From contig JAEYAW010000035.1 of NCBI GenBank assembly GCA_023404675.1, positions 62,001 to 126,000 of the forward strand: 64,000 bases of DNA, in the 5' to 3' direction. Positions 1-9,960 of this stretch are shown one piece after another; the first letter of the stretch is position 1; each line of letters starts with the position of its first letter. A program made the translations under genes and the position numbers. This DNA comes from Pseudomonadota bacterium (GTDB taxonomy: Bacteria > Pseudomonadota > Alphaproteobacteria > Rhizobiales > Xanthobacteraceae). The notes beneath the pieces are model-generated. The model did no database searches. It had not been told where the DNA came from and saw nothing but the letters and a program-made list of their open reading frames with translations.

Positions 1-2
1 AT

Positions 3-72
3 GATCCAGAACACCTGATCCAGAACGCTTGCCTCAGAACGCTTGCCTCAGAACACTTGCCCCAGAACACTT
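3..72. repeat. Five tandem copies of a 14-bp unit just before pdxJ
   Basis: Five consecutive 14-bp units run up to the pdxJ start codon. Copies 1 to 5 begin at 3, 17, 31, 45 and 59. Every copy shares the core CAGAAC, and copies 2 to 5 end in CACTT or CGCTT. The array may extend upstream of the window. No Shine-Dalgarno sequence is visible between the array and the ATG at 76. Fourteen is not a multiple of three, so the repeat is not a translated in-frame array. Confidence 0.85.
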
Positions 73-75
73 GCC

Positions 76-864
76 ATGTCCCAGCCTCTGCCCATCCGTC
101 TTGGTATCAACGTCGATCACATCGCGACCCTGCGCAATGCGCGCGGCGGCGTACAGCCCGATCCGCTCCGCGCGGCGCTGACGGTGATCGAGGCGGGTGC
201 CGATGGCATCACGGCGCATCTGCGGGAGGATCGCCGTCACATCCGCGATGCCGACATGGCGCGTCTGAAGGCCGGGATTTCCAAGCCGCTGAACTTCGAG
301 ATGGCGGCTACCGACGATATGCTGCGCATCGCACTCGCGACCAGGCCGCATGCGGTCTGCCTCGTCCCCGAGCGGCGTGAAGAATTGACGACGGAAGGCG
401 GGCTCGACGTCGTTGGCCAGCAGGCTGTGCTTGCGCCGATGATCGCGCAACTGAACGACGCCGGCATCCGGGTGTCGCTGTTTATTTCCGCCGATCCCGC
501 CCAGATCGTCATGGCCGCGAAGCTCGGCGCGCCGGTGATCGAGATTCACACGGGCGCGTGGTGTGATGCACTGGAATCCAGCGACCCTGACAAAGCCAAC
601 AAGGAGTGGCAGCGCATCGTCGCGGGAGCTGAACTGGCCGCATCGGAAGGCCTGGAGGTCCACGCCGGCCATGGCCTGAACTACGCGACCGCGCAGACCA
701 TCTCCGCGCTGCCGCAGATCGCCGAACTGAACATCGGTTATTTCATGGTCGGCGAGGCGCTGTTCGTGGGCCTGGCCGAGACTGTGCGGCAGATGCGGGC
801 GGCGATGACGCGCGGGCGCGCCGCGCTCGCCGCGAGTGGCCTCCAGACGGAGCCGGCCCGATGA
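76..864 (+). CDS. pdxJ: Pyridoxine 5'-phosphate synthase PdxJ
   Basis: PdxJ condenses 1-deoxyxylulose 5-phosphate with 3-amino-2-oxopropyl phosphate to form pyridoxine 5'-phosphate, the last ring-closing step of the DXP-dependent vitamin B6 route in the cytosol. The N-terminal LGINVDHIATLRNARGG is the family signature, and the TIM-barrel motifs around HAVCLVPERREELTTEGG and the C-terminal LNIGYFMVGEALFVGL are intact. The ATG at 76 gives MSQPLPIRLG, the usual N-terminus and about 262 residues, so in-frame starts inside the upstream repeat are rejected. The stop overlaps the acpS start by 4 bp (ATGA), which implies translational coupling. Confidence 0.96.
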   Translation: MSQPLPIRLGINVDHIATLRNARGGVQPDPLRAALTVIEAGADGITAHLREDRRHIRDADMARLKAGISKPLNFEMAATDDMLRIALATRPHAVCLVPERREELTTEGGLDVVGQQAVLAPMIAQLNDAGIRVSLFISADPAQIVMAAKLGAPVIEIHTGAWCDALESSDPDKANKEWQRIVAGAELAASEGLEVHAGHGLNYATAQTISALPQIAELNIGYFMVGEALFVGLAETVRQMRAAMTRGRAALAASGLQTEPAR

Positions 865-1301
865 TTATCGGTATGGGATCGGACCTGATCGACATCCGCC
901 GGATCGACAAGGTGATCGAGCGGCACGGCGAGCGGTTTCTCGACCGGATTTTCACCGACGCCGAGCGCGCCAAGGCCGAGCGCCGCGCCAAGATGCACAA
1001 GCTGGTGGTGGCAACCTATGCCAAGCGGTTCGCGGCCAAGGAAGCCTGCTCGAAGGCGCTCGGCACCGGAATCCGGCAGGGGGTCTGGTGGCGCGACATG
1101 GGCGTCGTCAACCTGCCCGGCGGGCGTCCGACCCTGTTTCTCACGGGCGGCGCGAAGGTCCGTCTTGAGGCCCTGACGCCGGCTGGTTTCGAGGCGAGGA
1201 TCGACCTCACCATGACCGATGACTGGCCATTGGCGCAGGCGGTTGTGATCATTTCCGCCCTGAGGAGCGGCGAATCTGATCCGGGGCCCGGAAACAGGTG
1301 A
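861..1301 (+). CDS. acpS: Holo-[acyl-carrier-protein] synthase AcpS
   Basis: AcpS transfers the 4'-phosphopantetheine arm of coenzyme A to the serine of acyl carrier protein and so activates fatty-acid synthesis. The 146-residue protein begins MIIGMGSDLIDI, in which Asp8 is the magnesium ligand, and carries the second family motif KRFAAKEACSKALGTG with the magnesium-binding glutamate. It starts inside the pdxJ stop codon (ATGA overlap). The order pdxJ-acpS-lepB-rnc-era is a conserved alphaproteobacterial cluster. The last dozen residues after the core fold are variable. Confidence 0.96.
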   Translation: MIIGMGSDLIDIRRIDKVIERHGERFLDRIFTDAERAKAERRAKMHKLVVATYAKRFAAKEACSKALGTGIRQGVWWRDMGVVNLPGGRPTLFLTGGAKVRLEALTPAGFEARIDLTMTDDWPLAQAVVIISALRSGESDPGPGNR

Positions 1302-1469
1302 TCGTCAAGTCGAAAATCTTCGCAATTTCAGTTGATTAGACGAATGTCGCTTGGGCCTTGATTGCGCCGCACCTGACAACCGTCTACAAGCGTCGCCGAC
1401 GCTGGTCAGCCGCTTCGTGATGGCGACCGCGGCGGGGCGGCGGGCAGTCAATCTGCAGAGAGCCACGCG

Positions 1470-1481
1470 GCACGATCGTGC
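1470..1481. promoter_or_regulatory. 12-bp perfect palindrome upstream of lepB
   Basis: GCACGATCGTGC is a perfect dyad 26 bp before the lepB ATG, inside a 206-bp gap between acpS and lepB. It could be an operator or just a chance palindrome in GC-rich DNA. No clear -35/-10 pair was found beside it. Confidence 0.25.
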
Positions 1482-1507
1482 TCGGCAGAGAACTCGAACG
1501 GGACCAA

Positions 1508-2266
1508 ATGAGCGTGACATCCGGAACGAAATCCGAGGGCGGCATTGGCGAGACCATCAGGGTCATCGTCCACGCGCTGCTGATTGCCCTGGTCATCCGC
1601 ACCTTTCTGTTTCAGCCCTTCAACATCCCGTCCGGATCGATGAAGGCGACGCTGCTGGTCGGCGATTATCTGTTCGTCTCGAAGTATTCCTACGGATACA
1701 GCCGGTTCTCGTTTCCGTTTTCGCCGCCGCTGTTCTCGGGGCGTATTCTCGGGTCGGATCCGAGCCGGGGCGACATCGTCGTCTTCCGTCTGCCGAAGGA
1801 CGACTCCGTCGATTACATCAAGCGCGTGATCGGTCTGCCCGGCGATCGGGTGCAGATGCGCGACGGCCTGCTGTACATCAACGACAAGGCCGTTCAGCGC
1901 GAGCGGCTTCCTGATTTCGTCGGCGAGGATCCGTGCGGCACCGACGCCACCGCCCGCGTGAAGCGCTGGAAGGAAACGCTGCCCAACGGCATCAGCTACG
2001 ACACGCTGGATTGCGTCGACAACGGATTCTACGACAACACCAATGTCTACACCGTGCCGCCCGGCCATTTCTTCATGATGGGCGACAACCGCGACAACTC
2101 GACGGACTCGCGCGTGCTGAGCGCGGTCGGTTACGTGCCGTACGAAAATCTCGTCGGGCGGGCGCAGATGATCTTCTTCTCCATTGCGGAGGGCGAGCCG
2201 GCGTGGGCGATCTGGCGCTGGCCGACTGCCGTGCGATGGAATCGTCTGTTCACCTTTGTGCGATGA
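1508..2266 (+). CDS. lepB: Signal peptidase I LepB
   Basis: LepB is the inner-membrane serine protease that removes signal peptides from exported proteins. There is one N-terminal membrane segment (about residues 17-36, VIVHALLIALVIRTFLF), followed by the IPSGSM motif with catalytic Ser44 and the YIKRVIGLPGD motif with general-base Lys105. The C-terminal box MGDNRDNSTDSR is intact. The ATG at 1508 gives 252 residues, normal for the family. A 4-bp ATGA overlap joins its stop to rnc. The two following genes, rnc and era, are its usual partners. Confidence 0.96.
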   Translation: MSVTSGTKSEGGIGETIRVIVHALLIALVIRTFLFQPFNIPSGSMKATLLVGDYLFVSKYSYGYSRFSFPFSPPLFSGRILGSDPSRGDIVVFRLPKDDSVDYIKRVIGLPGDRVQMRDGLLYINDKAVQRERLPDFVGEDPCGTDATARVKRWKETLPNGISYDTLDCVDNGFYDNTNVYTVPPGHFFMMGDNRDNSTDSRVLSAVGYVPYENLVGRAQMIFFSIAEGEPAWAIWRWPTAVRWNRLFTFVR

Positions 2267-3069
2267 GTGACGATACGACGATCACGGGCGACAAGACGGC
2301 CGGCGACGAAGCCACGCGAAGCGAGCCGGCGGAAGCGCCGCGCCCGGCACGCAAGCGCAAGTCCGGCGCGAAGGCAGCTTTTCCCGAGGTCGAGGCGAAG
2401 ATCGGCTACAGCTTCAAGGATCCCGCGCTGCTGGCCGTCGCCTTCACGCATGTGTCGGCACTGAAGTCCTCGCACAGCCGGACCGACAGCTACCAGCGGC
2501 TGGAGTTTCTCGGGGATCACGTGCTTGGCCTTGCGGTGTCGGACATGCTGTACCGGACGTTTCCCAAGGCGGACGAAGGCGAGCTGTCGCGGCGGCTGGC
2601 CGATCTCGTGCGGCTTGAGAGCTGCGCCGACGTGGCGCGCTCGCTGGGCCTTGCGGAGACGATCAAGCTCGGCACGGTGAGCGCGGGGGCCGGCGCGCGA
2701 TTGCGCAAGTCGGTGCTCGGCGATGTCTGCGAGGCGGTGATCGGCGCGATCTACCTCGACGGGGGCTATGCGGCTGCGGCGCGTTTCGTCGAGGCGCACT
2801 GGTCGGAGCGAATGCGCAAGCCGGTGCGGGCGTTGCGCGATCCCAAGACCATCCTGCAGGAATGGGCGCAGGGGCGCGGCCTGCCGACGCCGACCTATCG
2901 CGAGGTCGAGCGCACCGGCCCGCATCACGATCCGCAGTTCCGCATCGCCGTCGATCTGCCCGGTCTCGAGAGCGCGGAAGGGATAGGCTCCAGCAAGCGC
3001 GCGGCCGAAAAGGCGGCGGCTTCCGCGCTGCTGGCCCGCGAGGGCGTGCCGGGAGGCAGCGATGTCTGA
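2263..3069 (+). CDS. rnc: Ribonuclease III
   Basis: RNase III cleaves double-stranded RNA and processes rRNA precursors and regulatory duplexes. The 268-residue protein has a 40-residue Lys/Arg/Ala-rich N-terminal extension. The nuclease domain has the signature YQRLEFLGDHVLG with Asp85, and Asp154 and Glu157 in GDVCEAVIGAIY supply the remaining metal ligands. A double-stranded RNA binding domain from about residue 195 ends in SKRAAEKAAASALL. The ATG at 2263 is embedded in the lepB stop. Its 3' end overlaps era by 8 bp. The extension is typical of this family in Rhizobiales. Confidence 0.96.
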   Translation: MSDDTTITGDKTAGDEATRSEPAEAPRPARKRKSGAKAAFPEVEAKIGYSFKDPALLAVAFTHVSALKSSHSRTDSYQRLEFLGDHVLGLAVSDMLYRTFPKADEGELSRRLADLVRLESCADVARSLGLAETIKLGTVSAGAGARLRKSVLGDVCEAVIGAIYLDGGYAAAARFVEAHWSERMRKPVRALRDPKTILQEWAQGRGLPTPTYREVERTGPHHDPQFRIAVDLPGLESAEGIGSSKRAAEKAAASALLAREGVPGGSDV

Positions 3070-3976
3070 GGGGACAGCGAACGACACGCGCTGTGGCTTC
3101 GTCGCGCTGATCGGCGCGCCGAATGTCGGCAAGTCCACCCTCGTCAACGCCCTGGTGGGCGCCAAGGTCACCATCGTCTCGCGCAAGGTGCAGACCACGC
3201 GCGCGCTGATCCGCGGCATCGCCATTGTCGATCACGCGCAGATCATCCTGGTGGATACGCCGGGGATTTTCTCGCCGAAGCGCCGGCTGGATCGCGCCAT
3301 GGTGACGACCGCCTGGAGCGGCGCGCACGATGCCGATCTCGTCTGCGTGCTGCTGGACGCGCGCAAGGGGCTGGACGAGGAGGCCGAGGCGATCTTCTCG
3401 CGGCTCGCCAATGTCGGACATCCGAAATATCTGATCCTCAACAAGATCGATCTCGTGCCGCGCGCCGAACTGCTGGCGCTGGCGCAGGCCGCCAACGCGA
3501 AGCTGCCGTTCGCGCACACCTTCATGGTCTCGGCGCTGTCGGGCGATGGCGTCGAGGACCTGCGCCAGACGCTGGCGGCGGCGATGCCGCCCGGTCCGTT
3601 CCACTATCCCGAGGACCAGTTGTCGGATGCGCCGCTGCGGCATCTGGCGGCGGAGATCACGCGCGAAAAGATCTACAGCCACCTGCATCAGGAGCTGCCG
3701 TATCAGTCCACGGTCGAGACCGTGAGCTGGCAGGACCGCCCCGACGGCTCGACCCGCGTCGAGCAGACGATTTTTGTCGAGCGCGAGAGCCAGCGCAAGA
3801 TCGTGCTCGGCAAGGGCGGTGCGACCATCAAGTCGATCGGCGCACAGGCCCGCAAGGAACTGACCGACATTCTGGAGCGTCCCGTACATCTGTTCCTGTT
3901 CGTGAAGGTGCGGGAGGGCTGGGGTGACGATCCCGAGCGTTATCGCGAGATGGGGCTGGAATTTCCCAAGGACTGA
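3062..3976 (+). CDS. era: GTPase Era
   Basis: Era is a GTPase that binds the 3' end of 16S rRNA and assists 30S ribosome assembly at the membrane. The 304 residues show the G1 motif GAPNVGKS (18-25), the G3 motif DTPG, the G4 motif NKID and a C-terminal KH domain with ERESQRKIVLGKGG. It overlaps rnc by 8 bp, giving the common rnc-era pair and placing both in one transcript with lepB. Confidence 0.97.
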   Translation: MSEGTANDTRCGFVALIGAPNVGKSTLVNALVGAKVTIVSRKVQTTRALIRGIAIVDHAQIILVDTPGIFSPKRRLDRAMVTTAWSGAHDADLVCVLLDARKGLDEEAEAIFSRLANVGHPKYLILNKIDLVPRAELLALAQAANAKLPFAHTFMVSALSGDGVEDLRQTLAAAMPPGPFHYPEDQLSDAPLRHLAAEITREKIYSHLHQELPYQSTVETVSWQDRPDGSTRVEQTIFVERESQRKIVLGKGGATIKSIGAQARKELTDILERPVHLFLFVKVREGWGDDPERYREMGLEFPKD

Positions 3977-3981
3977 CCGCG

Positions 3982-4380
3982 ATGATGGTGCCGCACAACA
4001 TTCTGCGCTTCGAGGCTCTGCTCTATGCCTCGCTGCTGCTCGACACGCTCTCCATGGTGGTGCGCGATGATGGCGGCGATCTGGAAGCCGCCAGCAGCGG
4101 CACCGAGCGTGGCGTCAGCGCGCTGCTCATTCTGGTGTTCGTCGGCCTCGTCTGGCTCGCGGCGCGCAAGCGCCAGAACTGGGCGCGCTGGGTGCTGATT
4201 GCGGCGTTTGCGCTGTCCTGCGTGGCGGTTCTTGCGACGATCACGAGCGGCGACGCCGGTGCGGGCGTGCTGTTCGATATCGTCTCCTCCGTGCTGACGG
4301 CGGCCGGGTTGTATTATTCATTCACGGGCGATGCGCAGGGCTGGTTCGAGCCCGACCGGGACGGCGCACGCCGCAGCTGA
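3982..4380 (+). CDS. Small four-helix membrane protein of unknown function
   Basis: A 132-residue protein starts 5 bp after the era stop and so is probably the last gene of the same operon. It shows about four hydrophobic segments (near residues 10-26, 45-59, 70-87 and 93-112) separated by short charged loops such as RDDGGDLEAASSGTER. No catalytic motif is recognised. The charged tail (DGARRS) would be cytosolic. The tight spacing and conserved-looking composition support a real gene, but the function is unknown. Confidence 0.75.
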   Translation: MMVPHNILRFEALLYASLLLDTLSMVVRDDGGDLEAASSGTERGVSALLILVFVGLVWLAARKRQNWARWVLIAAFALSCVAVLATITSGDAGAGVLFDIVSSVLTAAGLYYSFTGDAQGWFEPDRDGARRS

Positions 4381-4609
4381 GCCTGTCATCCGCTACGGTT
4401 CTGTGCCGATTGCTCTGTCGAGGGCCGCGATAAAGATCGCGGGCAGCTCGGGGTGAGCGTTTGCGCGCATCGCTGACGCCGTTTCATTGATCCGGATTCG
4501 ATTGTCAGACAACGGGCCTCGAGGCGCAGGCATGCGTCGGCGTGCCCGCGTTCTGTGCGCGGGCCGGAGCCGCAAGAGCCCTCGCGCAAAGCACAAGGCG
4601 AGGGGAGAT

Positions 4610-4706
4610 GGAGCGCCGCAAGGCGCATCGGTGTGTCGTGTCGCGCGCCGCTTCGGTCTTGCGAGGACCGACGGACTGCGGCGCGCGCGTCGCCTTGCGG
4701 CGCTCC
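4610..4706. repeat. 97-nt nested inverted repeat
   Basis: A perfect 16-bp inverted repeat, GGAGCGCCGCAAGGCG at 4610-4625 with its complement at 4691-4706, encloses a perfect 9-bp pair (GCGCGCCGC 4643-4651 with 4678-4686). That pair in turn encloses CGGTC (4654-4658) with GACCG (4666-4670). The three nested stems would form one long rod-like RNA or DNA hairpin. No coding frame explains it. Confidence 0.7.
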
Positions 4707-5283
4707 ACCGACGCCCGCGGGCAGCGCGGAAGCATACCCTCGGGCGCGCGGATGTCGTCGCCCGCGCCATCGACGCGAGGGCGCATCCGCTGCGGCTTTC
4801 AAGCGCCGGAGACCCGTGCAAGTCGGGAGCGGGACGGATCCGTGTGATGCCGTTGCCGACGCCACACGCCATCCGCCGGGCCGGACTTTCGTCCCGCCGG
4901 CTCCGCTCCGTCCCACGCCGCAAGCGGCATCCTCCCGTAGTGGAGGCGGACGGGGCCACTCCGGTTCCCCGAGTATCCGTGTGCGTCACGGATCCGCGGG
5001 CGCCGCATCCTGCTCCACCGCTCAGAACGCCTCCGGACGACGCCCCTCACGAGCAGGAATGAATAGGAATATAATCCAATTCGAAAAAAGTCAAGATGGG
5101 CATCCGATGGCCCGAGGTCCGGATGCTTGCCCGCCATCGTCGCGTTCGGCCGCGCCGCTGCCCCATCTGGCGCTGTCTCTCCTGCTGTCGTTCCGGTGCG
5201 CGAGCCCACGGGTCGGCGCAAGCCGCCCAAGGACAGGCTCCGCGATGCGAGCCCGGAACCCATAACCCCCGCAGGGAGTATGG

Positions 5284-5321
5284 ATTCCAGTCCTGCGTGT
5301 GAAGAACACGCATCCCGGAAT
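5284..5321. repeat. Short intergenic palindrome of the GGAATGACG type
   Basis: ATTCC at 5284-5288 pairs with GGAAT at 5317-5321, and inside it GCGTGT (5295-5300) pairs with ACACGC (5306-5311) around a 5-nt loop. The flanking words 'cataacccccgcagggagtatggattcc' and 'cccggaatgacg' resemble a common intergenic repeat of Rhodopseudomonas and Bradyrhizobium genomes (from memory). Confidence 0.5.
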
Positions 5322-5466
5322 GACGAAGGAGAGGGGGAATGGATTTTCCGGTCGGGCTCTGAGGCGCGAGCGGAGCGAGCCTCGAAGGGCGACGGCCGTA
5401 GCGGCGTCCGGAACCGAGGCCGCAAGACTGCTGCCGGCGGGCATGCTCTCGGCTATAAGGACCGCC

Positions 5467-6237
5467 ATGGAATGGACCGACGAAGGCATCGTGCTGGGCG
5501 TGCGGCGGCATGGCGAATCCGGCGCCATCGTCGAACTGCTCACGCGTGGTCACGGGCGGCATCTCGGCATGGTCCGGGGCGGCAGCGGCGTGCGGATGCG
5601 CCCGGTGCTTCAGCCCGGCAACACCGTGAGCGCGGTGTGGCGCGCGCGGCTGGAGGATCATCTCGGTATGTATCAGATCGAGGCGACGCGGATGCGCGCC
5701 GCGACCATGCTGGCGCTGCCCTATGCCGCTTACGGCATCACGCATCTGGCTTCGCTGGTGCGGCTGTTGCCCGAGCGCGATCCGCACGAGGAGATGTATG
5801 AACTCGTGATGCATGTGCTCGACGATTTCGACGACGCCAGCGGCGCGGGGCTGCATCTGGTGCGCTTCGAGCTCGCCCTGCTGGCCGAGCTCGGCTTCGG
5901 CCTCGATCTCACCACGTGCGTCGCCAGCGGCGCGACGGAGGATCTGGTCTACGTCTCGCCGAAGTCGGGCGGGGCGGTGTCGCGCGCGGCGGGCGAGCCG
6001 TGGCGCGACAGGCTGCTGCGGTTGCCGTCGTTCCTGCGGGAGGAGAGAGGCAGCGACAGTCAATGCTCCGACGACGATCTGCGCGACGGATTTCTGCTGA
6101 CCGGCCTGTTCCTGATGCGGCACGTGCTGGAGCCGCGCGGTCTTGCCCATTCCGACGCCCGCGAGGGATTCATCGCCGCGGTGATCCGCCAGCGCGCGAA
6201 ATTTTCCGGGCCGGCTGCGGAAACGGTCGCCAAGTAG
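5467..6237 (+). CDS. recO: DNA repair protein RecO
   Basis: RecO loads RecA on SSB-coated single-stranded DNA with RecR and anneals complementary strands in the RecFOR pathway. The N-terminal OB-fold segment begins MEWTDEGIVLGVRRHGESGAIVE, written here only as positions 1-23, and is followed by a helical C-terminal domain (HEEMYELVMHVLDDFD, FELALLAELGFGLDL). The ATG at 5467 gives 256 residues, the normal size. Codons upstream belong to the non-coding interval. It sits between era and parC as in related genomes. Confidence 0.94.
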   Translation: MEWTDEGIVLGVRRHGESGAIVELLTRGHGRHLGMVRGGSGVRMRPVLQPGNTVSAVWRARLEDHLGMYQIEATRMRAATMLALPYAAYGITHLASLVRLLPERDPHEEMYELVMHVLDDFDDASGAGLHLVRFELALLAELGFGLDLTTCVASGATEDLVYVSPKSGGAVSRAAGEPWRDRLLRLPSFLREERGSDSQCSDDDLRDGFLLTGLFLMRHVLEPRGLAHSDAREGFIAAVIRQRAKFSGPAAETVAK

Positions 6238-6299
6238 CTGGCGGACAAGCACAAAATCCCGCCTTGTTTGCGCTCCACACAGCCTTTAATTGAGCCGCC

Positions 6300-8558
<2,259 letters not shown>

Positions 8559-8573
8559 TTTTTTCCGCGACGG

Positions 8574-9785
8574 CTACGCTTGCCTTGCGCGGCAGGCGTA
8601 GGTCAGGAGTGCGAGCGCCGACGCCGTGGTGAGAACCGCGCCCAGCGCCGCCATCGCGCCGAGCGGCAGTTTGGCCGCCGCCCATACGCCGAAGGCGGCG
8701 CAGGCCATCTGCCAGAATCCGAGCAGCGCCGAGGCCGCGCCCGCGCGCTCCCCGAACGGGGAGAGCGTCTGCGCGGTGCCGAGCGGATTGACCATGCCCA
8801 TGCCGAGCAGAAAAATGCTGACGCAGATCAGGAACGGCAGGAACGTGTTGCTGCTCAGTCCGGTCAGCAGCACGCCCGCGCCTCCGGCGGCCGCGAGCAG
8901 CAGCGCCAGCTGAAGCGCGCGGGGCAGACCGAGCTTCGGCACCAGACGCGTCGCGCCGATGCCGGCGGCGAACACGATGAACACGGTCCCGGCGAAGAAC
9001 AGTCCCAACTGGATCGGGCTGAAGTGCAGGTCGTCGATCAGCACCCGCGGCATTGCCGAGAACATCGCGAACAGCGCACCCATGATCAGGCTGACCGAGG
9101 CGGCCGGGACGAGGAAGCGGCGGTCTCCGGCGAGGCCGATATATGTTCGCGCGATGGCCGCCGGATTGATCGGCGAGCGCGTCGCGTGATGGGTCTCGCC
9201 CATCACCATCAGATAGGTTGTCGCCGCCAGAGCGCCGAAGATCGCGACGAACACGAAGCCCGCGCGCCATCCCCACAGATGGTCCAGCGCGCCGCCGAGC
9301 AGGGGCGAGAACCCCGGGGCGGTCGCCATCGCGATGGTGACGAGGCTGAGCGCCCGCGCCAGCGCCTCGCCGCTGAACAGGTCGCGCGCGATGGCGCGGG
9401 ACAGCACCGAGGCGGCGCAGGCCCCGATCGCCTGCACGGCGCGGCCCGCCAGCAGCGTTGGCAGATCGTTCGCCAGCGCGCACAGAATGGTGCCGGCGAC
9501 GAACACGATCAGTCCCGCCACGACAGGGATGCTGCGTCCAAAGCGGTCCGAGATCGGGCCGATCGCCAGTTGGCCCGCCGCGAAGACCGCGAGGAAAACG
9601 GTGATGGCGGCCGTCACTTCGGCACTCGACACGGCCAGATCGCGACCGATGCCGGGCAGGGACGGCAGCATGATGTTGGTCGCCAGGGTTCCAACGGCGG
9701 CGAGAGCGGCCAGCACCGCGATCCGGATCGCGGTCGGGGTAGCCTCGGCGGGCGCCGCGGCGAGCGGATCGCGGATGACGGTCAT
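8574..9785 (-). CDS. MFS multidrug exporter, Bcr/CflA type
   Basis: A 403-residue major facilitator with about 12 membrane helices. The loop 2-3 motif is PISDRFGRS and helix 1 has the family pattern NIMLPSLPGIGRDL, both typical of the Bcr/CflA drug exporters that export sulfonamides, bicyclomycin or phenicols in exchange for protons. A second signature, RAIARDLFSG, lies after helix 4. The substrate cannot be told from sequence. The gene stands alone, convergent with parC. Its ribosome binding site lies in one arm of a long palindrome (9794-9829), suggesting control at initiation of transcription or translation. Confidence 0.9.
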   Translation of the reverse strand: MTVIRDPLAAAPAEATPTAIRIAVLAALAAVGTLATNIMLPSLPGIGRDLAVSSAEVTAAITVFLAVFAAGQLAIGPISDRFGRSIPVVAGLIVFVAGTILCALANDLPTLLAGRAVQAIGACAASVLSRAIARDLFSGEALARALSLVTIAMATAPGFSPLLGGALDHLWGWRAGFVFVAIFGALAATTYLMVMGETHHATRSPINPAAIARTYIGLAGDRRFLVPAASVSLIMGALFAMFSAMPRVLIDDLHFSPIQLGLFFAGTVFIVFAAGIGATRLVPKLGLPRALQLALLLAAAGGAGVLLTGLSSNTFLPFLICVSIFLLGMGMVNPLGTAQTLSPFGERAGAASALLGFWQMACAAFGVWAAAKLPLGAMAALGAVLTTASALALLTYACRARQA

Positions 9786-9793
9786 TTATTATG

Positions 9794-9829
9794 GCTCCTT
9801 TTGAATGATGGATATCATACAAAAGGAGC
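9794..9829. promoter_or_regulatory. 36-bp palindrome covering the exporter ribosome binding site
   Basis: GCTCCTTTTG at 9794-9803 is the exact complement of CAAAAGGAGC at 9820-9829. Inside, ATGAT (9805-9809) pairs with ATCAT (9814-9818) around a 4-nt loop, with one mismatch between the stems. On the minus strand the 3' arm contains AAGGAG, 9 nt before the ATG of the exporter. It can act as a repressor operator, or as an mRNA hairpin that hides the ribosome binding site. Confidence 0.7.
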
Positions 9830-9902
9830 GATGCAACACGAATTTGGAATGCGCGGCGGCCGGCCGGCGCCGCTATCGCAAGGGGGGCGTTGCTTGCGAG
9901 TG

Positions 9903-9931
9903 TTGCTTTTGCAAATGAGTTGCATTAAGTG
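9903..9931 (+). promoter_or_regulatory. mntH promoter with palindromic metal-regulator site
   Basis: TTGCTT (9903-9908) and TAAGTG (9926-9931) are separated by 17 bp and form a plausible sigma-70 promoter. The spacer holds the perfect dyad TGCAA-ATGAG-TTGCA (9910-9924). A Fur-family regulator, Mur, is known to repress mntH in Bradyrhizobium japonicum, and this TGCAA/TTGCA dyad resembles its class of site. Occupancy would block RNA polymerase directly. Confidence 0.6.
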
Positions 9932-9960
9932 GGTCACGTCGCAGCGGATGATGCTTTGAG

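Larger units (their letters stand above)
4381..5466. other. 1.1-kb non-coding, palindrome-rich interval
   Basis: This is the longest stretch without a convincing gene in the window. Reading frames exist on both strands but translate to Arg/Ala/Pro/Ser-rich sequence without domains, and the frames contradict one another. It contains many inverted repeats: 4544-4550 with 4558-4564 (GCCCGCG), 4579-4584 with 4599-4604 (CCCTCG), 4975-4981 with 4987-4993 (ATCCGTG) and the nested structure at 4610-4706. A short AT-rich patch lies at 5056-5090. Intergenic sequences with this texture recur in Bradyrhizobium-group genomes as far as I recall, so it is probably a degenerate dispersed element. Confidence 0.6.

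Noticed and set aside
4393..5425. Several overlapping reading frames of 90-240 codons on both strands
   Set aside because: They contradict one another, are Arg/Ala/Pro/Ser-rich with no domain, and lack ribosome binding sites. The region is better read as non-coding.
8580..9959. A 459-codon plus-strand frame
   Set aside because: It is antisense to the Bcr/CflA exporter, which shows regular membrane helices and family motifs.
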